Shown here piece by piece: positions 13,498-21,730 of a DNA stretch of 29,607 nucleotides. The notes under the pieces were generated by a model, which was not told the DNA's origin, did no database searches, and was given only the letters and a program-made list of their open reading frames with translations. This DNA comes from JAIBJP01 sp035601195. GTDB taxonomy: Bacteria; Actinomycetota; Thermoleophilia; Gaiellales; Gaiellaceae. The number at the start of each line of letters is the position of its first letter. Within the stretch, counting starts at the first letter, position 1. Location of the stretch: assembly GCA_035601195.1 (NCBI GenBank), contig DATNOU010000089.1:1-29607 (forward strand), in the 5' to 3' direction. The position numbers and the translations under genes are program-made.

Positions 13498-15387
13498 ATG
13501 GCGGTTCCCCCGCCACGCCGCCGAGCGCGGCGTGGGTCGCTCGAACGGCCGGTATCGGGCCGGATCTACCGCGCGGCCTGGCTTGCGGCAGCGGTACCGC
13601 TTCTCGTGGCCGCGTTCAGCCTCGGCAGCCCGGTCGCTCTCCAGGGGCCTCGCCTGCCGCCGTCCTTCGACGGCACGACGGCCGTTCAGTTCGCCAGGGA
13701 ATTCGCACGCCGAAACCCCGACCGGAGGCCGGGCACGGACGGTGCGCGCGGCGCCACCGAGTGGGTCGCGGCGCGGCTGCGCGACTACAAGTTCACGGTG
13801 CAGCGCCAGGTCTTCACCGCGAACGTTCCGGGCCTGGGCCGGCAGCGCTTCGTCAATCTCGTGGCGACTGCGCCGCTGAAGCCCGAACAGGATGTCGCGC
13901 GCTCCCAGCAGACGATCGTCATCATGGCCCACCGCGACAACCTGGGCGGTTCCCCGGGAATCAACGACGACGGCTCGGGGACCGGCGCGCTGCTCGAGCT
14001 CGCCCGCGACATCGGCAACTCGTCGCTCGCGCACTCGGTCGTCCTCCTCTCGGAGGACGGCGGCGCCTACGGGTCGCTCGGAGCAACGGAGTTCGCCCGC
14101 GACTCCGGCCTCGGCGACCGCCTCTCGGCGGTGATCAATCTCGACGCGATCGGAGGATCGGGGCCGCCGCGCGTGGAGTTCGCCGGAGAAACGCCGCGCA
14201 CGCCTGGAGCCACGCTCGTCGCGACCGCGCAGTCCGCCGCCAGCGCCCAGGCGGCGCAGGAGCCCACACGGGCGAGCGCAGGAGCCCAGCTCGTGGATCT
14301 TGCCTTCCCGTTCACGCTCTACGGCCAGGGCTCCTTCATCGCCCAGGGGATCCCTGCCGTGACGCTCACTTCGGCGGGGGCCCGCCCTCCGCCGCCTGGC
14401 GCAGACACTCTGGCCGCCCTCAACACGACTCGACTCGACGAGCTCGGTCGCTCGGCCCAGATCCTGCTCGGGTCCCTGGACTCGGCCGCGGACGTAACCC
14501 GGGGTACCGAGTCATACGTCTGGGTCGGGTCGCGCCTGATCCGCGGCTGGACGATCCAGTTCCTCTTCCTCACCGCGCTGCTTCCCTTCCTCGCCGCAGT
14601 CGTCGACCTCTTCGCCCGGTGCCGTCGCCGCCACATCGCGCTTCGGCCGGCGCTGCGAAGCCTCGCGAGCCGTCTCGGCGTCTGGGCCTGGGTGGGCGCA
14701 CTCTTCGCCGTGTTTGCCCTGCTCGGGATCCTGACGCGCGGCGAGGCGCGCCCGATCGCGCCCGACACTCAGGCGGCCGGAGACTGGGCCGTGGCTGCGC
14801 TCTTCGCGCTCGCAGGACTGTCCCTTCTCGGCTGGCTCGTGGCAAGGCCGCAGCTGGTTCCACGCCGAAGCGTCACGCGCCCGGAGGAGCTCGGCGGCCA
14901 CCTCGCGGCCATGCTGGTCCTCGGGATCGTCGCGCTTGTCGTAGCGGCGCAGAACCCATTCGCCCTCCTCTTCGTCCTCCCCTCCGTACACGCTTGGCTC
15001 TGGCTTCCGCATGCTTCGGACCGTGGCCGCCCTGCCGCGCTCGCGGTGTACGCGCTCGGCTTCGCCGGCCCGCTCATCCTCCTCGCCTCCTTCGCCTTCC
15101 GCTTCCAGATGGGTCTCGACGCGCTCTGGTATGTCCTCGCGCTGACCTCGGTCGGCTACGTCCCCGTCCCGCTCGTCTTCGCCTTCCTGGCGTGGGGAGC
15201 AGTGGCGGCACAAGCAGGGGCCCTTGCGATAGGCCGCTACGCCCCGTATCCGGCCGCGCACGAGCGGCCCAAGCGAGGTCCCGTGCGTGAGTCGATCCGA
15301 CAGGTGATTTTGCTCACGCGTCGACTACGCTCAGAGCGGGTGCGCGCCACCGAACCCGTCGAGGAAGCAGAGGCGTTGGAGGAGTGA
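13498..15387 (+). CDS. Membrane-bound M28-peptidase-like protein with a degenerate zinc site
   Basis: A 629-residue protein. It has an N-terminal membrane helix (about 26-45), an extracytoplasmic M28 aminopeptidase-like domain (about 60-330), about eight membrane helices (350-580) and a charged cytoplasmic tail. The zinc-site residues align with family ligands as H145 (MAHRDN), D157 (INDDGSG), E186-D187 in the place of the usual EE pair, and D216 (INLDAIG). The last ligand, His in the SDHxPF motif, is Gln277 here (YGQGSFIAQGIPA). A full two-zinc peptidase is therefore doubtful. The layout of M28 domain plus multi-helix C-terminus recalls the GPI transamidase subunit Gaa1. The sortase gene starts inside its stop codon (GTGA), so the two products are made together. 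The substrate is unknown. Confidence 0.82.
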   Translation: MAVPPPRRRARRGSLERPVSGRIYRAAWLAAAVPLLVAAFSLGSPVALQGPRLPPSFDGTTAVQFAREFARRNPDRRPGTDGARGATEWVAARLRDYKFTVQRQVFTANVPGLGRQRFVNLVATAPLKPEQDVARSQQTIVIMAHRDNLGGSPGINDDGSGTGALLELARDIGNSSLAHSVVLLSEDGGAYGSLGATEFARDSGLGDRLSAVINLDAIGGSGPPRVEFAGETPRTPGATLVATAQSAASAQAAQEPTRASAGAQLVDLAFPFTLYGQGSFIAQGIPAVTLTSAGARPPPPGADTLAALNTTRLDELGRSAQILLGSLDSAADVTRGTESYVWVGSRLIRGWTIQFLFLTALLPFLAAVVDLFARCRRRHIALRPALRSLASRLGVWAWVGALFAVFALLGILTRGEARPIAPDTQAAGDWAVAALFALAGLSLLGWLVARPQLVPRRSVTRPEELGGHLAAMLVLGIVALVVAAQNPFALLFVLPSVHAWLWLPHASDRGRPAALAVYALGFAGPLILLASFAFRFQMGLDALWYVLALTSVGYVPVPLVFAFLAWGAVAAQAGALAIGRYAPYPAAHERPKRGPVRESIRQVILLTRRLRSERVRATEPVEEAEALEE

Positions 15388-16114
15388 TAGGCACAGCTCG
15401 GCGCCGTCTCGGGACGGTTTTCATCGTCGTCGGCCTGCTCGTGCTCGCGTACGGCGCAGCGGTTCTCTTCTGGCGCGACCCTGTTACCGACCTCTACTCT
15501 CGTTACCAACAGCACAAGCTGGCCGGGGAGCTCGAGCATGCGTGGCCCGACTACCGCACCGGCCGCCTGGGCGCCGACTTCCACGGCGAAGACGCGGCGC
15601 GGCTCGCTGCGGTGCAGGAACAGGTCGCCGAGGCCGCCCGCGATTTCCAGCGCCGCCTCCGGGACGGCAAGCCGCTGGGACGAATCGTGATCCGCCGCAT
15701 GGGCGTCCGCGTCATCTTCGTCCAGGGAACGAGTTGGGCCCACGATCTCTCGAAGGGGCCGGGCCACTACGAGCAGACGTCAGTGCCTGGCCTCGGGCGG
15801 ACGACCGCAATCGCAGGGCACAGGACGACCTTCGGCGCCCCCTTCCGCAAGATCGACCGCCTGCGGCCTGGCGACGCGATCGTGCTCGAGCTCCCCTACG
15901 GGACGTTCCGCTACCGCGTGCTCTCGCATAAGGTCGTCGAGTCGAACGACTGGAGCATCATCCGGGAGCGCGGCTTCGACAGCTCGTCCTATCCGCCTGT
16001 CACCCGCTCTACAGCTCTTCGCACCGCTGGGTCGTCTTCGCCAGGCTCGCGGAGGTGACGCCGTCGGCAGGTCGGTCCTACGCGCTCGCCGCGGGACGCA
16101 GCTCGACCGGCTAA
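15384..16114 (+). pseudogene. Sortase with a frameshift before the catalytic cysteine
   Basis: A class E/F-like sortase, a cysteine transpeptidase that cleaves sorting signals outside the membrane. It has an N-terminal membrane anchor (about 10-30), a spacer, and the sortase core with catalytic H146 in IAGHRTTFGAPF. The frame read from the GTG start ends at 16058 without a cysteine. In the next frame, from about 15984, the sequence reads LVLSACHPLYSSSHRWVVFA with the catalytic Cys (codon 15998-16000) and Arg, and stops at 16114. Adding one C after AGC (15981-15983) would restore a 243-residue protein reading GFDSLVLSACHP. Either this is a real inactivating deletion or a sequencing or assembly error. 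It overlaps the M28-like stop by four bases. Confidence 0.85.
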
Positions 16115-16123
16115 GCCCTCCTA

Positions 16124-17338
16124 CTAGGTGATCGCGATGTAGCGGATCTCTTCGCCGGCGGCGAGCTCACCGTCGCCGGCTTCCACGGCGACCAATGCGT
16201 CCGCACGTGCCGCGCTCGCGATCATGTGCGACTCGCGGCCCGGGAGCGGGTCGACCACCACCGTGTCGCCTTCGCGCCGACGCGTCGCCCGCACGTACTC
16301 GTCGCGGTGCGGATTGCGCTTGACCGTCGACGCAAGAATCGCCCGGCGGTACTCGGGAAGCGGGTCCGGCACGCCCAGGAGGACGTTCACGGCGGGGCGC
16401 ACGAAGAGCTCGAAGGTCACGAGCACTGAGACCGGGTTGCCGGGGAGGTTGAAGACAAGGTGGTCGCGCCGAACGCCGAAGGCGACCGGCTTGCCCGGCT
16501 TGACGGAGACGCCCCAGAAGAGCTCCTCCACCCGGAGCTTCGCCTGTGTCGCGCGGACGAGATCGTGCGGGCCGACGGATGCGCCGCCCGACGTGATCAG
16601 CATGTCGAAGCCCAGCAGCGCACGCTCCATCGCGCGCTCGTGCTCGTCGGCGTCGTCGGCCACGACGCCCAGCTGGGCGGGAACCGCTCCAGCCAGCTGG
16701 AGCGCCGTCGCGAGCAGAAGGCCGTTCGACTCGTAGATCTCGCCGGCGCCGAGCGGCACTCCCGGCTGCCGCAGCTCCGATCCCGTGACCAGGATCCCCG
16801 CACGCGGGCGCTTGCTGCACTGCACCTCTGAGACTCCGGCCGCAGCGAGCGCGGCGACCTGCGCGGGCCCCAGCCGCGCACCTGGCTCGAGCACGATGTC
16901 TCCGGCGGAGACGTCGCCGGCTCGCTCGCGGATGTTGGCACCCTGGGCAACCGGCTCGGGGACGCCGATTGCCTCATCGCCCTCCTCGACCAGCTCGAGC
17001 GGGACGACTGCGTCGGCTCCCTCGGGGACGGCGCCGCCGGTCGAGATCGCCATCGCCTCTCCAGGAGCGAGTGCGCGGTCCGCCGGGCTTCCGGCCGCGA
17101 TCCTCGCAACGATCGGGAGGCGAGTCGGAGGGTCGGCCGTGTCGGCCGAGCGTAGCGCGTACCCGTCCATGGCCGAGCTCGGGAAGGGGGGCAAGTCGAC
17201 GATTGCCGCCACGGGCTCGGCCAGCACACGCGCAGCGGCCCGCTCGATCGGGACACGCTCGGAGTCGAGACGCTTCGCACGTTCGAGCACGATTCGCTGA
17301 GCCTCGTCGACGGAGATCAGACCGGTGGCGCTGCTCAT
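16124..17338 (-). CDS. moeA: Molybdopterin molybdenumtransferase MoeA
   Basis: A 404-residue MoeA, which inserts molybdate into adenylylated molybdopterin. Seen are PPFPSSAMDGYALR (about 50-63), STGGAVPEGADAVV, NIRERAGD, the MogA-like motif ITSGGASVGPHDLV, and LPGNPVSVLVTFELF, in family order and normal length. It starts 12 bases after the stop of the glycosyltransferase gene, so it is probably the last gene of that transcript. A TAGCGT word overlapping that stop could also act as a private -10. It ends nine bases from the restored sortase stop, convergently and with no hairpin between. moaC and mogA lie in a separate operon in this window. Confidence 0.96.
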   Translation of the reverse strand: MSSATGLISVDEAQRIVLERAKRLDSERVPIERAAARVLAEPVAAIVDLPPFPSSAMDGYALRSADTADPPTRLPIVARIAAGSPADRALAPGEAMAISTGGAVPEGADAVVPLELVEEGDEAIGVPEPVAQGANIRERAGDVSAGDIVLEPGARLGPAQVAALAAAGVSEVQCSKRPRAGILVTGSELRQPGVPLGAGEIYESNGLLLATALQLAGAVPAQLGVVADDADEHERAMERALLGFDMLITSGGASVGPHDLVRATQAKLRVEELFWGVSVKPGKPVAFGVRRDHLVFNLPGNPVSVLVTFELFVRPAVNVLLGVPDPLPEYRRAILASTVKRNPHRDEYVRATRRREGDTVVVDPLPGRESHMIASAARADALVAVEAGDGELAAGEEIRYIAIT

Positions 17339-17350
17339 CGGTACGTAACG

Positions 17351-18367
17351 CTACAAAGGGACGGCGTCGCGCAGGAGGTACGCCGTCAAGGCGAGCGCGA
17401 GAACCTGCGCCGTCCCGTCCTCCTCGACGGCCGCGAAGGGAACCGTCCAAACGAGGTACCAAGGGACGAGCCAGGGCGCAGCGACGAGCAGGAGGCCGGC
17501 CGCGAGCCCCAGCCTGGCGTGCCCCCGCCAGGCCTCGCGGAGGAGCCAGAGGTAGACGAGCCCGAAGAGCCCCACCAGCACTCCGACCGCGGCGCCGTGG
17601 GGAATCCCGATGCTCTCGAGGCGACCGGGGATGCTGTACCTCGATCCCTCACGCAGGTTTCGGCCTACCGGCCCGAAGGCGTCGAGCCAGCTCAGCCCGT
17701 AACGCCAGGTCGCAACGCCGACCACGACCGCGGCCGCCGTAGCGAAGCCGGCGTGGCCGACGCGGCGCCCCGCCCGCCTCGCTTCCAGAGCCCGCAGAGG
17801 CAGGAAGACGAGAGCTACCCACTTGACTGCGATCGAGAGCGCCCAGGCAGCTCCGGCGAGCTGGCGCCGTCCTGCTGCGGCCAGCGCGAGCGCCGCGAAG
17901 ACGAGAGCAATCATCCACGCATCGTTGTGCCCGCCACCCGCGAAGTGGACGGCGAGCAGCGGGTTCCAACCGACGAACGCCGCGGCAAACGCCGGTCGCG
18001 CCGCCACGCGGACCGCGAGCAACGTGATCGCCAACATGGCAAGGGCCGCAAGAGCCTTGTACGCCCAGGCAGCCGCCGCGGCCGAGTCTCCGACTGCCTT
18101 GGCGTGCCCCTCCGAGGCGAGCGTGAAGGCAGGTCCGTAGACGGACGTCGTCTCCCGCCATCGCGCGCCCATTCGCTTGAAGGCGGGATCGTTCGCGAAG
18201 CCGATCGGCGTCACCTCGTACGGGTTCGCATCGTGGACGGCGGCGAGCCTCCCGTAGTCCCAATACGAGTAGACATCGGTCGAGAGTAGGACCGGAGCCG
18301 TGAGCGGGGCGAGTTGGATCGCCGCAGCCACTGCCAGGACTGCGCCCGCACGAGCGGGAGCGCCCAC
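17351..18367 (-). CDS. GT-C (GT87/MptA-B-like) polyprenol-phosphate mannosyltransferase-like protein
   Basis: A polytopic membrane protein of at least 338 residues and about nine helices. The first extracytoplasmic loop carries STDVYSYWDYGRL and DANPYEVTP, typical of actinobacterial GT-C mannosyltransferases that use polyprenyl-phosphate sugars to extend lipoglycans or cell-wall glycans. Further family-like features are GGGHNDAWM and AVKWVALVFLPL. The first ATG/GTG/TTG is the GTG at 18367, but the frame stays open upstream for more than 60 codons with two further hydrophobic stretches (AVWGAGAACFGLVAAAVSLG and VYVGLVAAAFVAYLAGLALL). The true start is probably near 18550-18590, perhaps a CTG at 18586 inside the PBP gene. 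Sugar and acceptor unknown. Confidence 0.75.
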   Translation of the reverse strand: MGAPARAGAVLAVAAAIQLAPLTAPVLLSTDVYSYWDYGRLAAVHDANPYEVTPIGFANDPAFKRMGARWRETTSVYGPAFTLASEGHAKAVGDSAAAAAWAYKALAALAMLAITLLAVRVAARPAFAAAFVGWNPLLAVHFAGGGHNDAWMIALVFAALALAAAGRRQLAGAAWALSIAVKWVALVFLPLRALEARRAGRRVGHAGFATAAAVVVGVATWRYGLSWLDAFGPVGRNLREGSRYSIPGRLESIGIPHGAAVGVLVGLFGLVYLWLLREAWRGHARLGLAAGLLLVAAPWLVPWYLVWTVPFAAVEEDGTAQVLALALTAYLLRDAVPL

Positions 18368-18557
18368 CCGCAGCAGGGCCAGGCCGGCGAGGTAGGCGAC
18401 GAACGCCGCCGCGACGAGACCGACGTAGACCCACGACCAGCCGGTCGACCCCCTGGCGTGGTCGGGCGTCAGAAGGGACGATGCGGGCCACCCGAGCGAG
18501 ACGGCTGCTGCGACGAGCCCGAAGCAGGCTGCGCCCGCCCCCCAGACCGCGAGGCCG

Positions 18558-20675
18558 CTACCCGGTCGTAGTCGGTGGAGGCTCAGTTGTCGTCGAAGGC
18601 GGAGCGGTCGTCGTTGCAGGCGGCCCGTCGTCCTTGTCCTTCTTCTTCTTCTTCTTGTCGCCCGAGCCGGGCGGCGCGCCGAAGTACTGGTACTGCCCGT
18701 GGAATGGGATCCAGACGACGGGGTTCCTCGGGAGCGGCCAGTCGCGGGGCGGGTGCTGGCCGAACGCCGGAACCATGAAGAGGCGCCAGATGGTCGCCGG
18801 GAACGTGCCGCCGACGACCCGGATCCCGTGGACGGCCGTCATCGGGATCTTGGCATTCGGGTAGCCGACCCAGACGACCGTCGAGGCGGTTGTGGTGATC
18901 CCTGCGAACCAGGCGTCTCCCCAGTCCTCCGTCGTGCCCGTCTTGCCTCCTGCGACGAAGCCTGGGTTCGCGCCGGTGCCCGTCCCGGACTGGATGTTCA
19001 TCTTCAGGATGCGCGCGACCTGGTAGGCGACGCCGTCGGAGAGGACACGCTTGCGCTCCGGGTGTCCCCAGCCGGCACCCGCGTCGATCTTCCCGTTCGG
19101 GAGCACGACCTTGCGAATCGCCATCGGCTCGGCGCGCACGCCTCGGGCGGCGATCGTCGCGTACGCCACCGCCATCTCGAGTACACCGACCGAGTTCGAT
19201 CCCAGGCCGACGGACGCGACCGGCTCGAGCTTCGTCTTGATCCCCATCTTGTGGGCCACCTGGACGACCTTTTCGGGCCCTACGTCGAGCGTGAGGCGCG
19301 CGTACACCGTGTTGTCCGAGCGCAGCGTCGCCTGCGTGATCGTGGAAGGCCCGGAGTAATCTCCGCCGTAGGTCGAGACGTCCCACGGCTCGCTGTAAGG
19401 ATCGGGCTGCCAGTGGAACGGCGCCGAGAGATACATCGTCGAATCCGGGTTGATGCCCTCCCGGATCGCCTCGGTGAGCACAAACGGCTTGAAGGAGGAG
19501 CCGGCTTGCCGCCGGCCCTGCGCGGCCAGGTTGAACTGCGTGCGCTTCTTGCCCGGTATCACCGCGGTCATAGCGCGGATCGCGCCGTTCTTGGGATTGA
19601 TGGAAACGATTGCCGCCGCGGGATCGTTCGGGTAGTAGAGCGTCTGCTTGATTGCGCGCGCGGCCAGCTTCTGGAAGCGCGGGACAATCGTCGTGAAGAC
19701 CTTGAGGCCGCCGCCACGGACGGTGTTCGCACCGTACTTCGCGATCAGCTCCTCCCGCACGTAGCTGAAGAAGAAGGGCTCGCGGATCCTCGTATAGATG
19801 TGTCCACGCGTCAGCTCGAGCGGACTGGCGACGGCTTCGTCGTGCTGGGCCCGGTCGATGTAGTGGGCGGAAAGCATCGCGCCGAGAACCTCGTTGCGCC
19901 TGCGCACGGCCTCGTTGGGGCGCTGGAAGGGGTCGTACTGGGAAGGCGCCTGGGGCATGCCGGCGATGAGCGCCGCTTCCACGAGGTCGAGGTCCTTCGC
20001 AGGCTTCGAGAAGTACGTCTGCGCCGCTGCCTCGACTCCGTAGGCGTGGTTCCCGAAATAGACCTGGTTCAAGTAGCTGGTGAGAATCCAGTCCTTCGTG
20101 TGACCCTTCTCGACCTTCCGCGCGAGGCAGGCCTCTTTGATCTTCCGCTCGAGGGAGCGCTCGTTTCCGATGTAGAGATTGCGCACGAGCTGCTGGGTGA
20201 TCGTCGAGCCGCCCTGGACGACGTGACCACTCTCGAGGTTTTTCACGGCAGCGCGGACGATGCCCTCGTAATCGAGGCCTCCATGCTCGTAGAAGCGGCG
20301 GTCCTCGACGGCCACCGTCGCCTCCCTCACCCACTTCGACATCCCGTCGAGCGTTACAGGCTGACGGTTTCTCTCCGCGGGGATTGCGCCGAGCAGGCTC
20401 CCGTCGGCCGCGTAGACGAACGAGTTCTGGCCGATCGAGACCGGCTTGAGCGACGCGAGGTCGCAGTTGTTCAGGACGCCGTTTGCGCTCGTGAACGCCG
20501 CGGCCACCACGGCCGCGATGCTCCCGCAGATGACCGCGAGGGTGACGAAGATCGCAAAGCGCCGAGCGACTATCTTGTCGCGGCGGCGGCGCTGCCGTCG
20601 CCGGCGGCGGTGATTTGGATAAACAGGCCCAGCGGTACCGTTCTTACCGTTGCCGTTCCCGTTGCGGGGGGGCAT
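18558..20675 (-). CDS. Class A penicillin-binding protein (PBP1A-like)
   Basis: A 705-residue bifunctional peptidoglycan synthase. It has an Arg-rich cytoplasmic N-terminus (about 20-40), one membrane helix (about 40-62), and a GT51 glycosyltransferase domain with catalytic E124 in AVEDRRFYEHGG, then GGSTITQQLVRNLY (155-168) and YLNQVYFG. The transpeptidase domain has SSFK (S393-K396), SDN (453-455) and KTG (578-580), all intact. The C-terminal tail is low complexity, a Lys/Asp run followed by Thr/Pro repeats. The start is ATG with GGGGAGGG a few bases upstream, a clear Shine-Dalgarno sequence. It follows the MscS-like gene by 83 bases and precedes the GT-C glycosyltransferase, which suggests a cell-wall operon. 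Confidence 0.95.
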   Translation of the reverse strand: MPPRNGNGNGKNGTAGPVYPNHRRRRRQRRRRDKIVARRFAIFVTLAVICGSIAAVVAAAFTSANGVLNNCDLASLKPVSIGQNSFVYAADGSLLGAIPAERNRQPVTLDGMSKWVREATVAVEDRRFYEHGGLDYEGIVRAAVKNLESGHVVQGGSTITQQLVRNLYIGNERSLERKIKEACLARKVEKGHTKDWILTSYLNQVYFGNHAYGVEAAAQTYFSKPAKDLDLVEAALIAGMPQAPSQYDPFQRPNEAVRRRNEVLGAMLSAHYIDRAQHDEAVASPLELTRGHIYTRIREPFFFSYVREELIAKYGANTVRGGGLKVFTTIVPRFQKLAARAIKQTLYYPNDPAAAIVSINPKNGAIRAMTAVIPGKKRTQFNLAAQGRRQAGSSFKPFVLTEAIREGINPDSTMYLSAPFHWQPDPYSEPWDVSTYGGDYSGPSTITQATLRSDNTVYARLTLDVGPEKVVQVAHKMGIKTKLEPVASVGLGSNSVGVLEMAVAYATIAARGVRAEPMAIRKVVLPNGKIDAGAGWGHPERKRVLSDGVAYQVARILKMNIQSGTGTGANPGFVAGGKTGTTEDWGDAWFAGITTTASTVVWVGYPNAKIPMTAVHGIRVVGGTFPATIWRLFMVPAFGQHPPRDWPLPRNPVVWIPFHGQYQYFGAPPGSGDKKKKKKDKDDGPPATTTAPPSTTTEPPPTTTG

Positions 20676-20758
20676 CAGCCCTCCCCGGGCGAGTCAGGAC
20701 GGACAGGACAGCTCGATTGGACTCGGCTCAAGGTGTTAACGGGCTCCTTGGCATGGAC

Positions 20759-21283
20759 TCAGGCGCCTTGCGCGCCTCTTCGAGGAGCAGCTGGCGTACC
20801 CGTGAAGGTTGCATTCCGAATGGTATCCGAGGCCAATTTCGTGTTCGGGACGAAGAAGCGAGCTCCGTCCGGCGCACGGATGAGAGTCCACGTGAGGCCG
20901 ATCTCCTCCACGATCCCGGACGCCTGGCCGATCTCCACCTCGTCCCCGAGACGTAGCGGCTGCGTGAAAGCTATGAGAACACCGGCCACGAAGTTCGAGA
21001 GCGTAGTCTGCGCTGCGAACCCGACGACAAGCGCGATGACGGCCGAGGAGGCGAGGATCGTTCCGGCAACAGCGCGCACCGGCGGGATGACCAACAGGGC
21101 GGAGAGAAGCCCGACCGTGACGATCGTGACCAAGGCGCTGCGGCGGATGACCCGGTAGCGGGTGCGGGTCTCCGGTCGCAGCTCGAGCCGGTTCCCGAGC
21201 GTGCGGTCGACGAGGCGTGCGAGGACCAGCGTGAGGAGGATCACGCCGCCTGCGACGGCAGCCCGCTGCCAGAAGTCGTTCAT
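20759..21283 (-). CDS. Minimal MscS-type mechanosensitive channel
   Basis: A 174-residue protein with three membrane helices (about 6-24, 45-70, 72-105) ending in the pore-helix-like LSNFVAGVLIAF. The MscS beta domain follows, with LRLGDEVEIG, SGIVEEIGLTWTLIR and FFVPNTKLASDTIRNAT. The large C-terminal vestibule of MscS is missing, so the protein stops soon after the beta domain. Such short forms are known in the family. MscS channels release solutes on hypo-osmotic shock. The ATG at 21283 (MNDFWQRAAVAGG) is preferred over an upstream start that would overlap the DUF2203 gene. Its position before the PBP gene links turgor and wall synthesis. Confidence 0.85.
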   Translation of the reverse strand: MNDFWQRAAVAGGVILLTLVLARLVDRTLGNRLELRPETRTRYRVIRRSALVTIVTVGLLSALLVIPPVRAVAGTILASSAVIALVVGFAAQTTLSNFVAGVLIAFTQPLRLGDEVEIGQASGIVEEIGLTWTLIRAPDGARFFVPNTKLASDTIRNATFTGTPAAPRRGAQGA

Positions 21284-21299
21284 GAACCTACTCAGTTCT

Positions 21300-21704
21300 C
21301 TAGAACGGGAGTGGCTTCCTGCCCGCAAATCCCTCTTCGACCCCGTGCCAGTACTGGACGCCTTCCTCGCCGACGTGCCAGCAGAGGAGCACTGTCTCGT
21401 GACTCTCCGGGTGGTGCGCCGGAAAGTCGATCAGCCCTTGGTCGAGATCCTTCACCTGCACGCCGGCCGCCTCAAGCTCACCCACAAGGAGCGCGATCTC
21501 GGCGCCGACCTCCGCAGCCTGCTCCTGGAGCTCGCGCACCCGCTCCGGATCGAGACCGCCGCCGTTCCCGGCCACTCGGCCTTCGACTCGCTCGAGTCGG
21601 CCGGCCACGTGCACGAAGCGCCTGCGAGCGCCTACGAGCCGCTCGACGAGCGGCCGCACGACCTCGAGCGCGTCGTTGGCTTCCTCCTGGGTGAAGATCC
21701 GCAT
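21300..21704 (-). CDS. DUF2203 family protein
   Basis: A 134-residue soluble protein beginning MRIFTQEEANDALEVVRPLV and containing KDLDQGLIDFPAHHP, then VLLCWHVGEEGVQYWHG and GFAGRKPLPF. These conserved blocks define DUF2203, a family without known function and found in many bacteria. The middle (about 20-80) is helical and probably coiled. It is the first gene of a minus-strand group leading to the MscS-like channel (16 bases later) and the PBP. It is divergent from the binding-protein gene, with 26 bases between starts. Confidence 0.88.
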   Translation of the reverse strand: MRIFTQEEANDALEVVRPLVERLVGARRRFVHVAGRLERVEGRVAGNGGGLDPERVRELQEQAAEVGAEIALLVGELEAAGVQVKDLDQGLIDFPAHHPESHETVLLCWHVGEEGVQYWHGVEEGFAGRKPLPF

Positions 21705-21730
21705 CGCGCGATGTTGAATAGTGCCGTCGC

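Noticed and set aside
17348..17353. TAGCGT nine bases before moeA as a -10 element
   Set aside because: It contains the TAG stop of the upstream gene, so a match by necessity is likely. Not listed as a promoter.
18639..18660. CTT-type microsatellite tract
   Set aside because: It encodes the Lys-rich C-terminal tail of the PBP and needs no separate repeat call.
18699..21158. An 819-codon plus-strand open frame antisense to the PBP and MscS genes
   Set aside because: It is a GC-rich shadow frame. The sequence is Arg/Gly/Asp-rich without domains, and the opposite strand carries well-conserved enzymes.
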